Positions 7,201 to 13,914 of a stretch of 13,914 nucleotides of DNA are shown piece after piece. Below the pieces are notes generated by a model. The model did not search any database. It saw only the letters and a program-made list of their open reading frames with translations, and was not told the DNA's origin. Each line of letters starts with the position of its first letter. The first letter of the stretch is position 1. The translations under genes were made by a program, and so were the position numbers. Source of the stretch: PCC-9228 sp964477525 (GTDB lineage Bacteria; Cyanobacteriota; Cyanobacteriia; Cyanobacteriales; PCC-9228). The stretch is taken from positions 1-13,914 of the forward strand of contig CAYZHY010000099.1 of assembly GCA_964477525.1 (NCBI GenBank), read 5' to 3'.

Positions 7201-8127
7201 ATGCGTATTGTTGCTTATATTACAGCTTACGAAGATGGTCCGGCTATTGAAGCTTGCGTCACTGGTATTTTAAAACAGTCGTTGGTGGTGGAACATGTTT
7301 TGGTGGTGGATAATTCCCAAACACCAGTTATTGATGGGAACCGCTATTCAAAAGTGTCGGTTTTTCATCGTCCGGAAAATTTAGGTGTTGGCGGTGGTTT
7401 GTGTTTGGGTTTGCAATGGGCGATCGCGAAAGGGTACGATTTATTATGGATGTTCGATCAAGATAGCGTTCCGGCGGCGGATTGTCTGGAAAAATTATGG
7501 CAGGTTTATCAAGAATACAGACGGTTCTATTCTCTAGGAATTGTCGCGCCTACAGCGATCGATCCCAGAAACAATACCATTATTGAAGGTGCTTATTTCG
7601 ATCGCGATCGCTTTTTACCTCGCCATCCTCCTAATTCTAGCTTGCCTTATCCTTGCGATGCACCCATTACTTCCGGTAGTTTGCTAAATTTAGAAGCGGC
7701 ATCTAGGATTTCGCCACCAAATGCCGATTTGTTTATTGATGGCATTGATATGGATTATGGATGGCGGTTGGTACAGGCAGGCTATCGCAATTTAATCGTT
7801 CCCCAAGCTATTTTAACCCACTGTTTCGGCAATCCCATTCATCGAAAACTGGCAAACCGCGATATATTTTTGCAAAAATATCCTCCTTTGCGACACTATT
7901 ATATTTGTCGCAACCATACCTACCTGGCAAAACATTATGCACCAGGAAAGTGGTTGACGTTTTTGGCTATCCTACGTCGCTGCAAGTATGCTCTCCATAC
8001 CATAATTTTACTTTTGCTTTTTGAAAGCGATCGCAAATATTTATCAATATGGGCTTGCCTTTTAGGGACGTGGCATGGTATAAAAGGCAAACTTGGGAAA
8101 TCTGGTAAACTATGCCCGATTTTTTAA
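7201..8127 (+). CDS. GT2 glycosyltransferase, rhamnosyltransferase-like
   Basis: The 308-residue GT-A protein opens with RIVAYITAYEDG and has VLVVDNSQ (33-40), ENLGVGGGLCLGLQWA (59-74), the metal-binding FDQDS (85-89), the catalytic-region block FIDGIDMDYGWR (178-189) and RHYYICRNHTYLA (231-243). The last block and overall length match bacterial rhamnosyltransferases of the RfbN/WbbL type, so transfer of rhamnose or a related deoxysugar is likely but not proven. The C-terminal 50 residues hold hydrophobic stretches (about 252-290) with Arg and Lys, suggesting membrane contact. It follows the methyltransferase by 11 nt and overlaps the sulfotransferase gene by 16 nt, so the genes are very likely co-transcribed. 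Confidence 0.9.
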   Translation: MRIVAYITAYEDGPAIEACVTGILKQSLVVEHVLVVDNSQTPVIDGNRYSKVSVFHRPENLGVGGGLCLGLQWAIAKGYDLLWMFDQDSVPAADCLEKLWQVYQEYRRFYSLGIVAPTAIDPRNNTIIEGAYFDRDRFLPRHPPNSSLPYPCDAPITSGSLLNLEAASRISPPNADLFIDGIDMDYGWRLVQAGYRNLIVPQAILTHCFGNPIHRKLANRDIFLQKYPPLRHYYICRNHTYLAKHYAPGKWLTFLAILRRCKYALHTIILLLLFESDRKYLSIWACLLGTWHGIKGKLGKSGKLCPIF

Positions 8128-8876
8128 TTCTTGGCGGTCAAAAGTGTGGTACAACTTCTTTATATCGATATTTACTTCAACACTCCCACATTCTCCCTGC
8201 CAAAGAAAAGGAAATTCATTTTTTCGATCTGGCTTTTCATTTCGGGGTTGATTGGTACGAATCCTTTTTTCCGGAAAAACATTCTGCTGCCAACTATCTG
8301 ATGGGAGAAGCAACGCCTTACTATTTATTTCATCCTTTGGTTCCCGAACGGGTTTTTCAAACTTATCCGCAAAGCAAGCTCATTGTTTTGCTTCGCAATC
8401 CAGTGGAACGTGCCATTTCTCAATACTATCACGAAGTGCGTTTGGGATTTGAAAAATTATCTTTACCAGCTGCGATCGCGCAAGAGTCAAAACGCCTGGA
8501 AGGAGAACTAGAAAAAATTATATCCTATAAATACTATCCCAGTTACAACCACCAACATTACAGTTATGTTTCCCGCGGTCTTTATTTACAGCAAATACAG
8601 CGATGGATGGCCTATTTTCCGCGATCGCAATTTTGTATCCTAGAAAGCGAAACGTTTTTTGAAAATCCCCAAGCTACCCTCGATCGCGTGTTTGCCTTTT
8701 TGCAGCTTCCTACCTGTAAAATAAAAACAGATGCGCGACACAATCGCGGCGAATATCCCCACAATTTACGCCAAATTCTAGCTCGTTGGACGATCCGGGC
8801 CAAATTAAAACGTTATTTTGCCCAACCCAACCAGCAGCTAGAAGAGTTTTTACAGCAAAAATTTTCGTGGGGATAA
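8112..8876 (+). CDS. PAPS-dependent carbohydrate sulfotransferase
   Basis: The 254-residue protein has the hallmarks of the sulfotransferase fold. The 5'-phosphosulfate loop GGQKCGTTSLY lies at 8-18 with Lys11. KEIHFFD at 33-39 aligns with the region of the catalytic Glu in heparan sulfate N-sulfotransferases (Glu34 here). The 3'-phosphate motif LLRNPVERAISQYYH lies at 93-107 with Arg95 and Ser103. DWYESFFP (47-54) and YVSRGLYLQQIQRW (152-165) are also typical. It would move sulfate from PAPS to a hydroxyl or amino group of a sugar. It is somewhat short for the family, but both cofactor motifs and the usual C-terminal end are present, so it is probably complete. In this setting it suggests a sulfated polysaccharide. 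PAPS supply genes are not in the window. The stop directly abuts the next ATG. Confidence 0.93.
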   Translation: MPDFLILGGQKCGTTSLYRYLLQHSHILPAKEKEIHFFDLAFHFGVDWYESFFPEKHSAANYLMGEATPYYLFHPLVPERVFQTYPQSKLIVLLRNPVERAISQYYHEVRLGFEKLSLPAAIAQESKRLEGELEKIISYKYYPSYNHQHYSYVSRGLYLQQIQRWMAYFPRSQFCILESETFFENPQATLDRVFAFLQLPTCKIKTDARHNRGEYPHNLRQILARWTIRAKLKRYFAQPNQQLEEFLQQKFSWG

Positions 8877-9662
8877 ATGCAATCGAAAATTCCATATAAG
8901 TGGGGAACCAAAATATCCAATTCCAAGTCGGAACCGCCAGCCGTTGAGGATGTTGTTATGGGTGAAGGGATTGATTACGAAGGTGCTTGGAATCGCTATG
9001 CTGAATCTTGGCAGCAATTGCATCCAGACCTACAATATATCGGCGATGAATGGCAAGGCAAAGGTGCTGGTGCCGCCGATTCCATTGAAGCATACAATAC
9101 ACTCATCGAGCGGAATTTAATTCAACCCTATATCCAACCAGAAGATGTGGTTCTGGAAATTGGCGTTGGTGGTGGCAAAACGGCGGCTTTGCTGCTTAAA
9201 TTTTGCCAGCAACTTCTTTGTGCCGATGTTTCGGCAGAAATGCTGCAAGCCACCCAGCGGCGCTTGGGAAACAACCGAGTTCGCTATATCAAACTCGATG
9301 GCTTGACGTTAGAAGGTATTGATTCCCACTCGGTGGATGTTTGTTTTTGCTACGACACCATGGTGCATTTAGAACCGCGAGATATTTTTAACTATTTGAC
9401 TCTCATTCCCCGCGTTGTGCGCGGCAGGCGATTGTGTGTTTTCCACCATACCAACGTTTTGAGCGAATTGGGATGGCGAAAATTCTTAAGCGAATGGCAA
9501 AACAACCTGCTCGGCAAACGGCAAGGAACGGCGTTTTCCGTCATGACCGATGCTATTATGGAAAAATTTTTAACCCACCTTCAATATGAGATACTTGTTA
9601 AGAATACAACGTTGGTTCCTAGAGACTGCATTTGGGTGTGTCGAGCACCTGTAGCTGATTGA
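8877..9662 (+). CDS. Small class I SAM-dependent methyltransferase
   Basis: The 261-residue protein has VLEIGVGGGK (92-101), the acidic strand end CADVS (115-119), VDVCFCYDTMVHLE (153-166) and a core fitting Methyltransf_11/25-type enzymes. Its position between a sulfotransferase and a GT4 gene suggests a glycan-modifying methyltransferase; the acceptor is unknown. The first ATG touches the stop of the previous gene. A second ATG at 8958 (residue 28) has a better ribosome site (GAGGA, 8946-8950, spacing 7) and begins right before the conserved YEGAWNRYAESW, so the true protein may be 234 residues. The first 27 residues look unconserved. This is the last gene of the tight run; a 203-nt gap follows. 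Confidence 0.86.
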   Translation: MQSKIPYKWGTKISNSKSEPPAVEDVVMGEGIDYEGAWNRYAESWQQLHPDLQYIGDEWQGKGAGAADSIEAYNTLIERNLIQPYIQPEDVVLEIGVGGGKTAALLLKFCQQLLCADVSAEMLQATQRRLGNNRVRYIKLDGLTLEGIDSHSVDVCFCYDTMVHLEPRDIFNYLTLIPRVVRGRRLCVFHHTNVLSELGWRKFLSEWQNNLLGKRQGTAFSVMTDAIMEKFLTHLQYEILVKNTTLVPRDCIWVCRAPVAD

Positions 9663-9736
9663 ATCCATTGGTTGAAAGAAAAAATCGGTAGAAACCAATC
9701 ATTTTGGCTTTACTCTGTGGGTTAGGTAATGTTAGT

Positions 9737-9749
9737 CAGGTTTAACCTG
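9737..9749. repeat. Palindrome CAGGTT-T-AACCTG
   Basis: A perfect six-base inverted repeat around a single T lies in the gap between the methyltransferase and the second GT4 gene. A one-base loop cannot form a good RNA hairpin, so a DNA-binding site or a remnant of mobile-element subterminal DNA is more plausible. An ATTGGTT/AACCAAT pair (9667-9673 and 9693-9699) is also present in this gap, without a T-run. Confidence 0.35.
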
Positions 9750-9767
9750 CTTTTGCTGGTTGACCCC

Positions 9768-9806
9768 AGAAGCTCCCGCTTTCTAAACGACGGGGGGAGT
9801 ACCTCA
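9768..9806 (+). mobile_element. Probable relic of an IS200/IS605-type right end (no transposase)
   Basis: AGAAGCTCCCGC (9768-9779), a short T/A-rich loop, and CGGGGGGAGT (9791-9800) form an imperfect hairpin (CTCCC with GGGAG at the base) followed by ACCTCAA. Right ends of cyanobacterial IS200/IS605-type elements commonly carry an AGAAGCCCCCGCTTT...GGGGGAGT hairpin just after tnpB, from memory of such ends. No tnpA or tnpB piece lies in the 203-nt gap, so this would be a scar or a solo end. Its GGGGGGAG also mimics a ribosome site before the TTG at 9809. Confidence 0.4.
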
Positions 9807-9865
9807 AGTTGTCCAAACTTTTGACAGACGATTTTCCCACGACGCACAAAATCGATCGAGTGACC

Positions 9866-11143
9866 ATGCGAGTTTTATTTCTCCATCCTAATTTTCCCGC
9901 ACAATTCCGCCATGTGGCAGCAGCTTTAGGCAAGGACCCCAACAATCAGGTGGTTTTTGGAACCAAAAACGAACGTCCGGAATGGAAAATTCCCGGGGTT
10001 ACCAAGGCACTATTCAAACCCAGTCGCAATCCCCATCCCAGTACCCACCACTACGTACGTCCTTTGGAAAGTGGGGTTCTCTACGGACAGGCGGTCTATC
10101 GGATAGCTGAACAACTGAAGGCGAAAGGTTTTGTTCCCGATTTGGTCTACGGACATTCGGGATGGGGTCCAACCCTGTATATGAAAGATGCTTTCCCCGA
10201 TACGCCTTTGATGTGCTATTTTGAATGGTTTTATCGCGCGCGGGGAGCAGATGCGGATTTTGACCCGGCTGACCCGTTGAAACCAGACGATTTTTGCCGC
10301 ATTCGGACGAAAAATGCTCCCATGTTGCTGGATTTGTACAGTAGCGATTGGGGACTGTCGCCGACCTACTGGCAAAAGTCCCAGTTTCCTAAGGAGTTTC
10401 AAGATCGGATTACGGTGCTTCACGATGGGGTGGATACGGAGTATTTCCAACCCAACGAAGATGCAAAATTGGTTTTGCCGGATTTGGATTTATCCGGTGC
10501 TGATGAGATTGTAACTTACGTATCGCGGGGAATGGAACCCTATCGCGGGTTTCCGGAATTTATTGAATCAATTGCTTATTTACAAGAAAAACGTCCCAAC
10601 TGCCACGTCGTCATTGTAGCGGCAGAACGGGTATGCTACGGGAAAGCACTTCCCAATAATAAAAGTTACAAGCAACACATGCTGGAGAAGATTCCTCTTG
10701 ATATGTCTCGGGTTCATTTTGTGGGAACGCTTCCTTATGGATTGTACAAGCAAGTTTTACAGGCTTCGGACGTGCATGTTTATTTGACGCGACCGTTTGT
10801 TTTATCGTGGTCGATGATGGAAGCCATGTCTTGTGGATGTTTGGTGGTGGGTTCCGATACCGCGCCTGTACGAGAGGTTATTCGCGATGGTGAAAATGGC
10901 TTGTTGGTGGATTTTTTCTCTCCCAAGCAAATTGCCGACCGGGTTTGTGAGGTGTTGGACCATCCCAATCGCATGCAAGAACTTCGCCAGAAAGCTCGAC
11001 AAACGATTGTCGAACAGTATTCCCATGCTATGTTGTTGCCCAAGCACTTACAATTGATTCAGGAAGTGGCTAGTGGTAATACGCCGACGGTAACTAGTCC
11101 GCAATTGTCTACGGGCGATCGCAAACAACTGGTTCCTTCTTAA
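9866..11143 (+). CDS. GT4 glycosyltransferase with PF12000-type N-terminus
   Basis: The 425-residue GT-B protein begins MRVLFLHPNFPAQFRHVA, the typical opening of the Glyco_trans_4_3 (PF12000) domain, and continues with DLVYGHSGWGPTLYMKDAFP (92-111) and CYFEWFYR (117-124). The C-terminal GT4 half has YVSRGMEPYRGFPEF (218-232), VHFVGTLPYGLYKQ (283-296) and the donor-binding EX7E-type region around Glu319 (SMMEAMSCGCLVVGSD), with DGENGLLVD at 341-349. It should transfer a sugar from a nucleotide donor to the growing glycan. The ATG at 9866 matches the family start; a TTG at 9809 would add 19 residues and owes its apparent ribosome site to the IS-like hairpin. Being separated by an IS relic from the packed operon, it may have its own promoter, but none is clear. 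The next gene starts 48 nt downstream. Confidence 0.9.
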   Translation: MRVLFLHPNFPAQFRHVAAALGKDPNNQVVFGTKNERPEWKIPGVTKALFKPSRNPHPSTHHYVRPLESGVLYGQAVYRIAEQLKAKGFVPDLVYGHSGWGPTLYMKDAFPDTPLMCYFEWFYRARGADADFDPADPLKPDDFCRIRTKNAPMLLDLYSSDWGLSPTYWQKSQFPKEFQDRITVLHDGVDTEYFQPNEDAKLVLPDLDLSGADEIVTYVSRGMEPYRGFPEFIESIAYLQEKRPNCHVVIVAAERVCYGKALPNNKSYKQHMLEKIPLDMSRVHFVGTLPYGLYKQVLQASDVHVYLTRPFVLSWSMMEAMSCGCLVVGSDTAPVREVIRDGENGLLVDFFSPKQIADRVCEVLDHPNRMQELRQKARQTIVEQYSHAMLLPKHLQLIQEVASGNTPTVTSPQLSTGDRKQLVPS

Positions 11144-11191
11144 ATGAATATTTTCTGTTATTTAGGTAATTTATAACGCTCCAAATCGAAC

Positions 11192-13795
11192 ATGGTAAGT
11201 TCAGTAGCTCTTAAAAATGCCCTGCGATATCTCCGTTCTGGCAAGTTATCGACAGCAGAAAAAATCTACAAACACGTACTCCAATACGAACCTTACAATG
11301 CGGAAGCACAGCACTGGCTGGGGGTAGTTGCTTACCAACGTAGTCAGCTAAATGTGGCTATCCCGTTTTTGGAACAATCTATTAAGTTAGCGCCGGACAA
11401 GGCAATTTATTATAACAATATGGGATTAGCCCTTCACGCGCGTGGTTCTCTTTTTGAGGCAGTGCAGTATTTTCAAAAAGCGCTGGCTTTGGATGCTGTT
11501 CAACCAGCAGAACGTAAGGAAATTCAGAATAATTGCCAGCGCAGTGCCGAGCGGCTACTGACCTACTATGAAGAAATGGAGCAGTTGCATTTCTGGCTGG
11601 GAAATCTCTCAGAATCGGCGCAAATGGCGAGCGATGCCGGTGATTTGTGGCAGGAGCTAGAAGAATATGTAGTGGCCGAACGTTGCTACTACCGTGCTAT
11701 AGAACTCCAACCAGAGAACGCACAAGTTTGCGAGCGTTTGGCGGCGTTGTACTTGCAACAGAAAAATTTCCAAAGTGCGATCGGTTTTTGCTATCGTGCG
11801 ATCCAGAGCCAGCCAAATTTGGCTTCTGCGTATAAATTATTGGGGAATTGTTTGCTTGCTTGTGACAAAGATGGTCCTGCTTATCGTGCTTATGTCAAAG
11901 CAGCTCAAATCCAACCGGACCTTGCTGAGGCTTTTACCAATATTGGGAATTTGCTGTACAAGCACAATCGTTGGGAACGCGCGATCGCCTATTATGAAAA
12001 AGCCCTCAAGTTGAATCCAGAGCTGCAAGGGATTTATTGGAACTTAGGCAAAGTTTGGGAACGTCAAGGCAAATTAAATAAGGCGATTCCAGCTTTCAAA
12101 CGTGCCATTGATAGCAATCCTCAATATTTTGATGGTCCATTTTACTACCATCTAGCATCGCGTTTGGTGGGAGTGGGTAAGAAAGAAGAGGGGATTGCTT
12201 ATTTTAAAAAAGCGATCGACAAGCAACCGGATGTGGCAACTCCCCATTGGGATTTGTGCGAACTGTTGGGAACCAAAGCGGACTTAACTGAAGCAAGAGA
12301 AGCTGCCGAACGTGCCTGCCAAGAATGCACTGGTACGGGAAAAATTTTAGCGAAAGCCATTTTTATCAAAACTCATCTCAAATCGGGATTGAGTCAAGTT
12401 GCTGCGGCTCAGTTTCAAACTTTAGAGCCACTGATTTACCAGCAATGCAGCCAGTTACAGACTCACGAGTTGACCAAAGTTTACCTCAACGTGCTATTTG
12501 ATATGCACCACTTGCGGGATAGCGTTATTGAGAATGGCCAGCTATCGCGGTATGTAGGCCATTATTATGCAGCGCATCTCGACCAACAAATTCAAGCGGC
12601 TGTGGGTAATTCTGTTCGGGTGCATCCCACGTTGAACCAACACAGACCGTTGCGAATTGGTTTTCTCTCGCGCCACTTCCGTCGGCATTCTGTGGGATGG
12701 TGTAGTGCCGATATTATTCAAGAGCTTTCCCATTTAAATACAGAAATTTATCTCTACGTTACTGGGGAAATGCAGCCTGACGACCGCACGGCTTTATTTG
12801 AAAAGGCGGCAACGAAGTTTTACCACAACCAGCGTTCTAAGGGAAATGGCGATGCCAAAGAAATTATCGAACAAGTATCGAGCGATGGTATTGATGTATT
12901 GGTAGATTTGGATTCTATTACCGTCCTTTGCCATACGGCCATTTTACGAGCGCGACCAGCACCTGTATGTATCACTTGGTTGGGATACGATGCTCCCTAT
13001 ATTTGCGATCGTAACTACTATCTTAGCGATCGCTTTACCCATCCCCCTGGTGTAGAACCTCACTACGTAGAAAAAATTGTTAGAATGCCCAATTCTTTTA
13101 CGGCTATAGGTGGGCTGAAATGTGCCACTGGTAACCGGGAAACTATTCGTCGGGGAATGCGTTTGGGAACCGACCAAGTCGCCTACTTATGTGCTGCTCC
13201 TAGTTTCAAACTTAGCATTGAAATGATAGAAGCTCATATCCAAATTCTACAAGCAGTTCCTAACAGCATTCTTCTATATAAAGCTCGCGTTGGCGACACC
13301 AAGATGATGCAGCATATATATTGGCGCACTTGTGAAAAGTATGGGGTTAGTTTTAACCGCATTAAATTTATGCCGCGTACTCGCACTGAAGAAGAACATC
13401 GCCTACTCTATCAAATAGCTGATATTTTGCTAGATTCTTATCCCTATAATGGTGCTACTCATACCCTAGAAGCTCTGTGGTTGCATTTACCTGTCATTAC
13501 CCACGTTGGTCAGCAATCGTTTGCACGCATGGGATATTCTTTACTACACAATGTAGGATTGCAAGCTGGAATTGCCTGGAATTGGGAAGAGTACATTCAA
13601 AAAGCAATTTGGTTGGGTAAAGACAGCAAAGCTAGAAACGCTATATCTCAACAATTAGAACTTGCCAAACAACCAGAGTCTCTAGCTTCCATTTGGAATC
13701 CAAAACAGTTTGCTAATGATATGTATGCTTTATTCCAAGAATTAGCACAAAAGCAAGCTCCCCTAGCCGCCGCTACTCGTATGGCTTCTCAATAA
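11192..13795 (+). CDS. TPR-repeat GT41 (OGT/SPINDLY-like) glycosyltransferase
   Basis: The 867-residue protein joins N-terminal TPR repeats (about 4-105 and 145-350, with typical A..YY..A...P spacing) to a C-terminal GT41 domain (about 480-850). Key landmarks: RIGFLSRHFRRHSVGW (488-503), where His499 aligns with the conserved His of OGT's first catalytic half; VLVDLDS (569-575); ITWLGYDAPY (594-603), in the cyanobacterial variant rather than the GxPGT form; SFKLS with Lys673 at the UDP-contacting Lys position; and DILLDSYPYNGATHTLEALW (744-763). OGT/SPY enzymes glycosylate Ser/Thr with GlcNAc or fucose from nucleotide donors; cyanobacterial relatives often lie in glycan loci, so a protein or glycan acceptor is equally open. 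The ATG lacks a ribosome site. The gene ends about 90 nt before a converging 5S rRNA gene. Confidence 0.92.
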   Translation: MVSSVALKNALRYLRSGKLSTAEKIYKHVLQYEPYNAEAQHWLGVVAYQRSQLNVAIPFLEQSIKLAPDKAIYYNNMGLALHARGSLFEAVQYFQKALALDAVQPAERKEIQNNCQRSAERLLTYYEEMEQLHFWLGNLSESAQMASDAGDLWQELEEYVVAERCYYRAIELQPENAQVCERLAALYLQQKNFQSAIGFCYRAIQSQPNLASAYKLLGNCLLACDKDGPAYRAYVKAAQIQPDLAEAFTNIGNLLYKHNRWERAIAYYEKALKLNPELQGIYWNLGKVWERQGKLNKAIPAFKRAIDSNPQYFDGPFYYHLASRLVGVGKKEEGIAYFKKAIDKQPDVATPHWDLCELLGTKADLTEAREAAERACQECTGTGKILAKAIFIKTHLKSGLSQVAAAQFQTLEPLIYQQCSQLQTHELTKVYLNVLFDMHHLRDSVIENGQLSRYVGHYYAAHLDQQIQAAVGNSVRVHPTLNQHRPLRIGFLSRHFRRHSVGWCSADIIQELSHLNTEIYLYVTGEMQPDDRTALFEKAATKFYHNQRSKGNGDAKEIIEQVSSDGIDVLVDLDSITVLCHTAILRARPAPVCITWLGYDAPYICDRNYYLSDRFTHPPGVEPHYVEKIVRMPNSFTAIGGLKCATGNRETIRRGMRLGTDQVAYLCAAPSFKLSIEMIEAHIQILQAVPNSILLYKARVGDTKMMQHIYWRTCEKYGVSFNRIKFMPRTRTEEEHRLLYQIADILLDSYPYNGATHTLEALWLHLPVITHVGQQSFARMGYSLLHNVGLQAGIAWNWEEYIQKAIWLGKDSKARNAISQQLELAKQPESLASIWNPKQFANDMYALFQELAQKQAPLAAATRMASQ

Positions 13796-13811
13796 AAATA
13801 TTATTTTCATA

Positions 13812-13842
13812 GCAAAAAACAGCGATGTATGCGAGCGCTGTT
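13812..13842 (-). terminator. Intrinsic terminator of a converging rRNA operon
   Basis: AACAGCG (13818-13824) and CGCTGTT (13836-13842) form a seven-base stem with an 11-base loop. Read on the minus strand the stem is followed by a run of six T (13814-13819), while on the plus strand it is followed by GGGG. It therefore terminates leftward transcription and sits 45 nt past the end of the 5S rRNA. The forward gene has no clear terminator of its own. Confidence 0.7.
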
Positions 13843-13887
13843 GGGGTCAAATTATAGTAAAAAAAAGAAGAAATAAAAAAAGAAGAC

Positions 13888-13914
13888 TCCTGGCACCGAG
13901 CTATTTTCCCAGGC
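13888..13914 (-). rRNA. rrf: 5S ribosomal RNA, 3' end only (cut by window edge)
   Basis: The minus strand of the last 27 bases reads GCCTGGG followed by AAAATAGCTCGGTGCCAGG and A. AAAATAGCTCGxxGCCAGG is the characteristic 3' end of cyanobacterial 5S rRNA; the GCCAGGA end would pair with the TCCTGG start of the molecule, which lies outside the window. The usual gene order places 23S and 16S further right, transcribed toward this window. An A/T-rich spacer and an intrinsic terminator follow it on the minus strand, as expected for the end of an rRNA operon. Confidence 0.85.

Noticed and set aside
9821..9852. TTGACA at 9821-9826 as promoter of the PF12000-type GT4 gene
   Set aside because: The nearest -10-like hexamer (CAAAAT, 9847-9852) is 20 bases away and only 13 bases separate it from the start codon.
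1..13914. Defence system, CRISPR array, tRNA or toxin-antitoxin pair
   Set aside because: No regularly spaced repeats, nuclease motifs or tRNA-like folds were seen; the gaps are short and all long frames are glycan enzymes.

Overview
The window looks like a chromosomal piece of a cyanobacterium. The HIP1 octamer GCGATCGC (often within GGCGATCGCC) recurs in coding and intergenic DNA. The proteins match cyanobacterial families, such as the TPR/SPINDLY-type transferase with its 'DLDS' and 'WLGxDA' signatures, and a partial 5S rRNA at the right edge has the cyanobacterial 3' end (AAAATAGCTCGGTGCCAGG on the minus strand). Genus and species cannot be read from this.

Layout: nine protein genes, all on the + strand, fill almost the whole window and form one surface-polysaccharide biosynthesis locus. 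(1) 159-3566: a 1135-residue fusion of three glycosyltransferase modules joined by a Gln-rich coiled coil. (2) 3695-4558: a class I SAM methyltransferase with a short C-terminal coiled coil. (3) A 248-nt AT-rich gap with a possible promoter. (4) 4807-9662: a tightly packed run of GT4 glycosyltransferase, methyltransferase with an N-terminal beta-rich module, GT2 rhamnosyltransferase-like protein, PAPS-type sulfotransferase and a second small methyltransferase; these genes overlap or abut, which indicates one operon. (5) A 203-nt gap that contains what looks like the right-end hairpin of a vanished IS200/IS605-type element. (6) 9866-11143: a GT4 glycosyltransferase of the PF12000 type. (7) 11192-13795: a TPR plus GT41 (OGT/SPINDLY-like) protein. 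(8) Past the last gene, on the minus strand, an intrinsic terminator and the last 27 nt of a 5S rRNA: an rRNA operon points into the window and converges with the sugar cluster.

How the genes could work together: four separate glycosyltransferase proteins (at least six catalytic modules) would build a glycan, the rhamnosyltransferase-like GT2 and the WsaF-like module suggesting rhamnose or other deoxysugars. Three methyltransferases and one sulfotransferase would decorate it. This fits a methylated and sulfated exopolysaccharide, capsule or O-antigen; the acceptors are not visible in the sequence. No flippase, polymerase, ABC exporter, chain-length regulator or nucleotide-sugar gene lies in the window, so export and precursor supply must come from elsewhere.

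Most unusual points: a nearly identical tail motif (M-x-SSKFW-x-LRN-x-WF) that follows a coiled coil in two unrelated enzymes; the three-enzyme fusion with an 11-residue repeat in its coil; a beta-rich module fused in front of a methyltransferase; an in-frame palindromic repeat inside a glycosyltransferase gene; and the IS relic.
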